The notes beneath the pieces were generated by a model. That model did not search any database. It saw only the letters and a program-made list of their open reading frames with translations, and was not told where the DNA came from. The translations under genes were made by a program, and so were the position numbers. Positions 58,834-64,000 of a stretch of DNA of 64,000 bases are shown here, one piece after another (position 1 is the first letter of the stretch; every line of letters starts with the position of its first letter). The stretch lies in the NCBI RefSeq assembly GCF_013409865.1, contig NZ_JACCBM010000001.1:434001-498000 (forward strand). Direction: 5' to 3'. This DNA is from Herbiconiux flava (GTDB taxonomy: Bacteria; Actinomycetota; Actinomycetes; Actinomycetales; Microbacteriaceae).

Positions 58834-60069
58834 ATGCGTCTCGTCCTGATCGGAGACGTCGGCGTCGTCGACGACATGATCCACATCGGCGACGAGGCGA
58901 TGTTCGACGAGGCGCTGCACCAGCTGCGGCAGCGCGGTGCGACCGCGGTCACCGCGATCTCGGCCGACCCCGCCGAGACCGCCTCGCGCTACGGTGTCGA
59001 CGCGGTCGCGCGCATCGGCTTCAGCGCGGGGGCTACGCTCGACCGGGCCGCCGACGGCGAGCGGATGCGCCGGGTCGTCGACACGGCCCGCGGGCAGGGC
59101 GGCCTCCTGGCCCCAGGCGATCCCGCCCTCACCGTCATCGACGCCGTGCGCAGGAGCGACGGCGTGCTGGTCTGCGGCGGCGGCAACATGGCCTCGACCT
59201 GGCCGCTGCACATCTTCGAGCGGGCCACGCTCGGCGCCGTGGCCCAGGCGCTCGGCCGGCCGCTGGTGGTGAGCGGGCAGACGATCGGGCCCGAGCTGAC
59301 GGCCTCCGACGGTTCGCTGGTGGCGTCGCTGCTGTCGTCCACGGCCGTGACCGGGCTGCGGGAACCGTCGTCGTACGCGCTCTGCCGGGATCTCGGGGTG
59401 CCCGAGGAGCTGCTGCGCGCGACCGTCGACGACGCGAGCTTCGTGGGGGATCGGGCATCCGTCGCCGCCCCCGCTCTCGCCGACCCGTACTGCGCGGTGA
59501 CCTTCTCGACCCACCTGAACGGCGCCTCCCGCGACCTGTTCGCCGACTCCGCGGCCCGGCTGCTCGACGAGGTCGCGCTGTCGACGGGTCTCGCGATCGT
59601 GTTCGTCGCCCACTTCGGCAGCCTTCTGGCCGACGAGGTGCGCGGCGACTCGGTGCTGCACCAGGCGGTGGCCGAGCGGATGCGCGTGCCATCCTCGGCC
59701 GTCGTGCCGCCCGACTCGGTATCCGCCGCCGGCCTCGCGCGCCAGGCCTCGCTCGTGCTGACGAGCCGCTATCACCCCGCCGTCTTCGCGGTCTCGGGCG
59801 GGGTGCCGACCGTCGGCATCGCGGTCGACGAGTACACGACCGTGAAGCTGACCGGGGCGCTCGGCAACCTCGGGCAGGACGCCGTGCTGCAGCTCGACGA
59901 GGTGCTCGACGGGACGGGTTCCGCCGCCTCGCGGGTGGCTGCCGACCGGGTGGCCGCCGTGTGGGGCGACCGCGCGGGCATCCGCTCGCGCGGCCTCGCC
60001 CGGGCGGAGGCCGCCCGCGCGTCGTCGGCCGCGTGGTGGGACGAGCTCGCGGCCCTCTTCACGCCCTGA
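58834..60069 (+). CDS. Polysaccharide pyruvyl transferase family protein
   Basis: A 411-residue protein: MRLVLIGDVGVVDDMIHIGDEAM is the N-terminal strand and loop, VLVCGGGNMASTWPLHIFER and VVSGQTIGPEL the conserved core, and LTSRYHPAVFAVSGGVPTV the C-terminal donor-binding motif. Related enzymes move pyruvate from phosphoenolpyruvate to a sugar of a surface polymer. TAGCGT at 58783-58788 and AGGAG before the ATG suit a normal leadered mRNA. It diverges from the HEAT/GT4-UGT operon. Confidence 0.88.
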   Translation: MRLVLIGDVGVVDDMIHIGDEAMFDEALHQLRQRGATAVTAISADPAETASRYGVDAVARIGFSAGATLDRAADGERMRRVVDTARGQGGLLAPGDPALTVIDAVRRSDGVLVCGGGNMASTWPLHIFERATLGAVAQALGRPLVVSGQTIGPELTASDGSLVASLLSSTAVTGLREPSSYALCRDLGVPEELLRATVDDASFVGDRASVAAPALADPYCAVTFSTHLNGASRDLFADSAARLLDEVALSTGLAIVFVAHFGSLLADEVRGDSVLHQAVAERMRVPSSAVVPPDSVSAAGLARQASLVLTSRYHPAVFAVSGGVPTVGIAVDEYTTVKLTGALGNLGQDAVLQLDEVLDGTGSAASRVAADRVAAVWGDRAGIRSRGLARAEAARASSAAWWDELAALFTP

Positions 60070-60127
60070 GCCGGCCGGCCGCTCGGCGACGCAGCGTCAT
60101 GAAGCGGCCGACGTCGGAGGCACCGCG

Positions 60128-60133
60128 TAGCCT
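60128..60133 (+). promoter_or_regulatory. -10 box for a leaderless transcript (LLM oxidoreductase)
   Basis: TAGCCT, 6 nt before the ATG at 60140. No ribosome-binding site lies between. Confidence 0.45.
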
Positions 60134-60139
60134 CGATGC

Positions 60140-61162
60140 ATGCCCGCATCCGGAACCCCGCTGAAGCGTCTCGGCTTCCTCACCATCGGACTGTTCGACC
60201 CCGCCGACCCGGCGGGCGGGCACGAGACCACGCTGCGCATCCTCGAGCGCGGCGAGGAGCTCGGCTTCGACAGCGCGTGGCTTCGGCAGCGGCACCTGCA
60301 GCACGGCATCTCCTCCCCCACCGCGGTGCTGGCCGCCGCCTCGCAGCGCACCAGCCGCATCGAGCTCGGCACGGCGGTCATCCCGATCGGTGCCGAGAAC
60401 CCGTTCCGGCTCGCCGAAGACCTGGCCACCGTCGACGTGCTGACCCGGGGCCGGCTGAACCCGGGCTTCTCGGCGGGCGTGCCGATGAACCTCGACCACT
60501 ACCGCGACGCGATCTACCCGCACACGAGCGAGCAGGAGGACTTCGGCTACGAGCGGCTGCTGCGCTTCCGCGACTTCGTGCGGGGTGACGTGGTCAGCGA
60601 CTTCTCGGGCCGCCAGGGCATCGAGGAGTTCGCCGACACCGTGCAGCCGCACGCCGCGGGGCTCGTCGACCGGCTCTGGTACGGCGGGGGCAGCAGCCGC
60701 TCGGCGTCCTGGGCGGGCGAGAACGGCTTCCACTTCCTCACCTCGAGCGTGGTGCAGGGCGAGGAGGGCGACGACTTCGCCACGAACCAGCGTGCGCAGA
60801 TCCTCGCGTACCGGGCCGCGCATCCGCTCGCCGGGGCCGCGCGGGTCTCGCAGGGGCTCGTCGTCATCCCCACCGACTCGGCGAGCGCGTCGCAGCGGGC
60901 GCGCTACGAGGCCTACGCCGCGAGCCGGGCGGGGCGGGTGGGCGTGCCGATGGGCCCTAGGCGGATGCTCTTCGCCGCCGATCTGGTCGGCACCTCCGCC
61001 GAGCTCGCCGACGTGCTGCACGCCGACCCGGCCTTCCAGCTGGTCGACGAGGTGGCGTTCGCGCTGCCGTTCTCGTTCGAGCCCGACGACTACGCGCAGA
61101 TCCTCACCGACATGGCGGAACGGCTGGGGCCGGCACTGGGGTGGGAGCCCGCGGCGCGGTAG
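60140..61162 (+). CDS. LLM-class flavin-dependent oxidoreductase
   Basis: A 340-residue luciferase-like monooxygenase-fold enzyme: FLTIGLFDPADPAGGHETTL, DSAWLRQRHLQHGISSPTAV and ELGTAVIPIGAENPFRLAED show the flavin/F420-binding (alpha/beta)8 barrel, and WYGGGSSRSASWAGENGFHF the later phosphate-binding strand. It may use FMNH2 or F420. The stop TAG also forms the start of the -10 box of the next gene. Substrate unknown. Confidence 0.85.
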   Translation: MPASGTPLKRLGFLTIGLFDPADPAGGHETTLRILERGEELGFDSAWLRQRHLQHGISSPTAVLAAASQRTSRIELGTAVIPIGAENPFRLAEDLATVDVLTRGRLNPGFSAGVPMNLDHYRDAIYPHTSEQEDFGYERLLRFRDFVRGDVVSDFSGRQGIEEFADTVQPHAAGLVDRLWYGGGSSRSASWAGENGFHFLTSSVVQGEEGDDFATNQRAQILAYRAAHPLAGAARVSQGLVVIPTDSASASQRARYEAYAASRAGRVGVPMGPRRMLFAADLVGTSAELADVLHADPAFQLVDEVAFALPFSFEPDDYAQILTDMAERLGPALGWEPAAR

Positions 61163-61191
61163 CGTCGGAGGACGGCCGAACGAGGAGGACC

Positions 61192-62121
61192 ATGAGCGAC
61201 AGCGGCAGCACCCCACCCCCGGTGCCCCCGACCGGCGGGTACGGCACGCCGCCGCCCCAGCCTCCCTACGGTGGCCAGCCCCCGCAGCCCCCGTACGGCG
61301 GGCAGCCGCCGCAGCCGCCGTACGGCCAGCCGCCCTACGGCCCGCCGCAGAACGGCGACTTCCCGGGTCGAACGCTCGGCATCGTCGGCCTCATCCTCTC
61401 GTTCTTCACCACGCTGGTCGGCCTGATCGTCTCGGCCATCGCCCTCAGCCAGTCCAAGAAGGCCGGCTACAAGAACGGCCCGGCGCTGGCCGGCGTCATC
61501 ATCGGCTCGGTCCTCTCGGGCCTCGTGCTGATCTTCGTCGTCGTGTCGATCATCATCAGCGTCACCACGAGCCTCGCCGTGCTGGGTGTCGCCGCGGGGG
61601 CGGGCGGCGGAGCATCCGACGACCCCTTCGACGAGCCTCTCTCCACCTCGGAGCCGTTCGCGAGCCCCGAGCCCACGCCGAGCGAGTCGGGTGACCCGAG
61701 TGACGGCACCGGCACCGACGTCTTCGACCTCGTCGTCGGCGACTGCTTCGACGAGTGGTCGGGCGACACCGTCTACGAGGTGCCGGTCGTCGACTGCGCC
61801 ACCCCGCACGACTGGGAGGTCTACTCCGACTTCGAGGTGCCCGACACCGCCGACGGCGCCTTCCCCGGCGAGGACAAGGTCGACGCGGCCGCCGACGACG
61901 GCTGCCTCACCGCCTTCGAGACCTTCCTCGGTGCCAGCTACGCCGACACCGTCTACGACTACAGCTACCTCGTGCCCACCGCCGACTCCTGGAGCGAGTC
62001 CGACGACCGCCTGATCACCTGCATCATCACCGACCCGGCGGGCAAGACCACCGGGTCGCTCGAGGGGGCCGGCGCGGGCACCGGCGGAGGCGCCGACAGC
62101 ACGGGGTACTCGCCCCGGTAG
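61192..62121 (+). CDS. DUF4190/septum-formation-type membrane protein
   Basis: A 309-residue protein: an N-terminal Pro/Gly/Tyr-rich cytosolic segment with repeated PPYGGQPPQ units, two membrane segments (GIVGLILSFFTTLVGLIVSA and GVIIGSVLSGLVLIFVVVSI), then an extracellular Asp/Ser/Pro-rich stalk and a domain with DLVVGDCFDEWSGDTVYEVP, CATPHDWEVYSDF and two more Cys, as in the septum_form family. GAGGAGGA precedes the ATG. TAGCGT (61160-61165) overlaps the preceding stop codon. It probably sits at the cell surface; a role in division or wall growth is family-level only. Confidence 0.85.
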   Translation: MSDSGSTPPPVPPTGGYGTPPPQPPYGGQPPQPPYGGQPPQPPYGQPPYGPPQNGDFPGRTLGIVGLILSFFTTLVGLIVSAIALSQSKKAGYKNGPALAGVIIGSVLSGLVLIFVVVSIIISVTTSLAVLGVAAGAGGGASDDPFDEPLSTSEPFASPEPTPSESGDPSDGTGTDVFDLVVGDCFDEWSGDTVYEVPVVDCATPHDWEVYSDFEVPDTADGAFPGEDKVDAAADDGCLTAFETFLGASYADTVYDYSYLVPTADSWSESDDRLITCIITDPAGKTTGSLEGAGAGTGGGADSTGYSPR

Positions 62122-62166
62122 AATCGACGCGCATCCCACCCCTGCAACTCAAGGAGTCCTGGCCGC

Positions 62167-64000
62167 GTGAGCAATGCCGATACCGTCGAGAACGCCATCG
62201 CGACCCCGGAGCGGGAGCAGCCCTACGAGGCTCTCGGCCTGAAGGCCGACGAGTACGCGAAGATCCGCGAGATCCTGGGCCGCCGCCCCACCTCGGGCGA
62301 GCTGGCGATGTACTCGGTGATGTGGAGCGAGCACTGCTCCTACAAGTCGTCGAAGATCTACCTGCGCCAGTTCGGCCAGAAGGTCTCGCCGGCCATGAAG
62401 AAGAACCTCATGGTCGGCATGGGCGAGAACGCCGGCGTGGTCGACGTGGGTGAGGGCTGGGCCGTGACCTTCAAGGTCGAGAGCCACAACCACCCCTCTT
62501 ACATCGAGCCCTTCCAGGGTGCGGCCACCGGCGTCGGCGGCATCGTTCGCGACATCATCTCGATGGGCGCCCGCCCGGTCGCGGTGATGGACCAGCTGCG
62601 CTTCGGAAAGATCGACGACCCCGACACCGCCCGCGTGGTGCACGGCGTCACCAGCGGCATCTCGTTCTACGGCAACTGCCTGGGCCTGCCGAACATCGGC
62701 GGCGAGACCTACTTCGACCCGGTGTACCAGGGCAACCCGCTGGTCAACGCGCTCTCGGTGGGCGTGCTGCGGCACGAAGACCTGCACCTCGCCAACGCCC
62801 GCGGTGTCGGCAACAAGGTCGTGCTCTTCGGCGCCCGCACCGGCGGCGACGGCATCGGCGGGGCGTCCATCCTCGCCTCCGACACCTTCTCCGCCGGCGG
62901 CCCGACCAAGCGCCCCGCGGTGCAGGTCGGCGACCCGTTCGCCGAGAAGGTGCTCATCGAGTGCTGCCTCGAGCTCTTCGCGGGCGACCTCGTCGAGGGC
63001 ATCCAAGACCTGGGGGCCGCCGGCATCTCGTGCGCCACCTCGGAGCTCGCCTCCAACGGCGACGGGGGCATGTTCATCGAGCTCGAGAAGGTGCTGCTGC
63101 GCGACCCGTCGCTCACCGCGGAAGAGATCCTGATGAGCGAGAGCCAGGAGCGCATGATGGCGGTCGTGCAGCCCTCGAAGCTCGAGGGCTTCCTCGCCGT
63201 CACCTCCAAGTGGGACGTGGAGACCAGCGTGCTCGGCGAGGTCACCGACACCGGGCGCCTCGTCATCAACTGGCACGGGGAGGAGATCGTGAACGTGGAG
63301 CCGCGCACCGTCGCGGTCGACGGCCCGGTCTACGAGCGCCCCGTCGCCTACCCCTCCTGGCAGGATGCGCTGCAGGCCGACTCGGCCTCCCGCCTGCCCC
63401 GCGCCACCACCGGCGACGAGCTCCGCGCCGAGTTCCTCCGCGTGGTCTCCTCGCCGAACATGGCGTCGAAGGAGTGGATCACCAACCAGTACGACCGCTA
63501 CGTGCTCGGCAACACGGCGCTGTCCTTCCCCGACGACGGCGGCATGATCCGCGTCGACGAGGAGTCGGGGCTGGGCTTCGCGCTGGCCTCCGACGCCAAC
63601 GGCCGGTACTGCCAGCTCGACCCCTACCGCGGGGCGCAGCTCGCCCTGGCCGAGGCCTTCCGCAACGTCGCCGTCACCGGCGCGACCCCGGTCGCCGTCT
63701 CGGACTGCCTGAACTTCGGCTCGCCCGAGAACCCCGAGGTCATGTGGCAGTTCTCGCAGGCCGTCGAGGGTTTGGCCGACGGCTGCCTCGAGCTCGAGAT
63801 CCCCGTCACCGGCGGCAACGTCTCGTTCTACAACCAGACGGGCTCGCAGCCGATCCACCCGACCCCGGTCGTCGCCGTGCTCGGCGTGATCGACGACGTC
63901 GCCCGGCGCATCCCCTCGGGCTGGCAGGACGAGGGCTCGAACCTCTACCTGCTCGGCACCACCCGCTCAGAGCTCGACGGCTCGGCCTGGGCCGGCGTCA
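62167..64000 (+). CDS. purL: Phosphoribosylformylglycinamidine synthase subunit PurL (3' end outside window)
   Basis: The first 611 residues of FGAM synthase II, the ATP-dependent amidotransferase step of purine synthesis. [12 protein letters not shown] and [20 protein letters not shown] are the catalytic and ATP-site motifs; [15 protein letters not shown] and [15 protein letters not shown] belong to the first AIRS-like repeat, and [19 protein letters not shown] to the second. The GTG at 62167 follows AAGGAG. TAGAAT at 62119-62124 overlaps the stop of the upstream gene and would give a leader of about 36 nt. The full small-type PurL is about 750-780 residues, so the last fifth is missing here. 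Confidence 0.95.
   Translation, partial: MSNADTVENAIATPEREQPYEALGLKADEYAKIREILGRRPTSGELAMYSVMWSEHCSYKSSKIYLRQFGQKVSPAMKKNLMVGMGENAGVVDVGEGWAVTFKVESHNHPSYIEPFQGAATGVGGIVRDIISMGARPVAVMDQLRFGKIDDPDTARVVHGVTSGISFYGNCLGLPNIGGETYFDPVYQGNPLVNALSVGVLRHEDLHLANARGVGNKVVLFGARTGGDGIGGASILASDTFSAGGPTKRPAVQVGDPFAEKVLIECCLELFAGDLVEGIQDLGAAGISCATSELASNGDGGMFIELEKVLLRDPSLTAEEILMSESQERMMAVVQPSKLEGFLAVTSKWDVETSVLGEVTDTGRLVINWHGEEIVNVEPRTVAVDGPVYERPVAYPSWQDALQADSASRLPRATTGDELRAEFLRVVSSPNMASKEWITNQYDRYVLGNTALSFPDDGGMIRVDEESGLGFALASDANGRYCQLDPYRGAQLALAEAFRNVAVTGATPVAVSDCLNFGSPENPEVMWQFSQAVEGLADGCLELEIPVTGGNVSFYNQTGSQPIHPTPVVAVLGVIDDVARRIPSGWQDEGSNLYLLGTTRSELDGSAWAGV

Overview
The window is about 64 kb of dense, very GC-rich DNA. 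Short gaps, many 1-4 nt ATGA/GTGA overlaps, Gram-positive lipoproteins with a lipobox, a sortase-type LAATG protein, and TANNNT -10 boxes placed 6-8 nt before several start codons all point to an actinobacterium. It looks most like a soil- or plant-associated Microbacteriaceae member; that family placement is inferred from overall gene style, not from a marker gene. No rRNA, tRNA, CRISPR array, insertion sequence or prophage was seen, and almost all of the window is protein-coding.

Region 1 (1-16.0 kb) starts with the end of an unknown gene joined to a decapitated ArsR-type regulator and its VOC-family partner. It continues as a catabolic island for an unidentified compound: two zinc-type alcohol dehydrogenases, VOC enzymes, an alpha/beta hydrolase, a three-gene operon (SDR, M24-type pita-bread protein, 3-hydroxyisobutyrate-dehydrogenase-like enzyme), an XRE-cupin regulator that appears to start at ATC, a fused E1 and an E2 of a 2-oxo-acid/acetoin-type dehydrogenase, a GntR regulator, an acyl-CoA synthetase-like ligase and a ketopantoate-reductase-like protein.

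Region 2 (16.1-22.4 kb) is a tightly coupled three-gene operon: a GCS2 carboxylate-amine ligase fused to a circularly permuted ATP-grasp domain, an asparagine-synthase-like amidotransferase of the N-acetylglutaminylglutamine-amide (NAGGN) type, and an S9 peptidase. It resembles the known NAGGN osmolyte trio with two of three parts exchanged, and is the best candidate for a poorly described biosynthetic system.

Region 3 (22.5-31.5 kb) is mixed: an MFS exporter, a glutathionyl-hydroquinone-reductase homologue, an ABC-2 transporter with a LolA-like secreted protein, small proteins, a 2'-5' RNA ligase-like protein, a glycosyltransferase, and an SDR/TetR pair whose 5' ends collide.

Region 4 (31.5-43.1 kb) is a carbohydrate locus: a binding-protein ABC importer without an ATPase, GH95 and GH36 glycosidases, an acetyl-xylan-esterase-like enzyme and two paralogous ROK regulators, with an AT-rich Mlc/NagC-like operator between the divergent arms.

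Region 5 (43.1-51.2 kb) is a sugar or sugar-acid locus: a GntR regulator, a ribose-type ABC importer, an enolase-superfamily dehydratase and an MHS-type MFS permease.

Region 6 (51.2-64 kb) has an SDR, a 936-residue cell-wall-anchored protein, a glycan locus (UGT-like transferase, HEAT-repeat/GT4 fusion, polysaccharide pyruvyl transferase), an LLM flavin oxidoreductase, a septum-formation-type membrane protein and the 5' part of purL.
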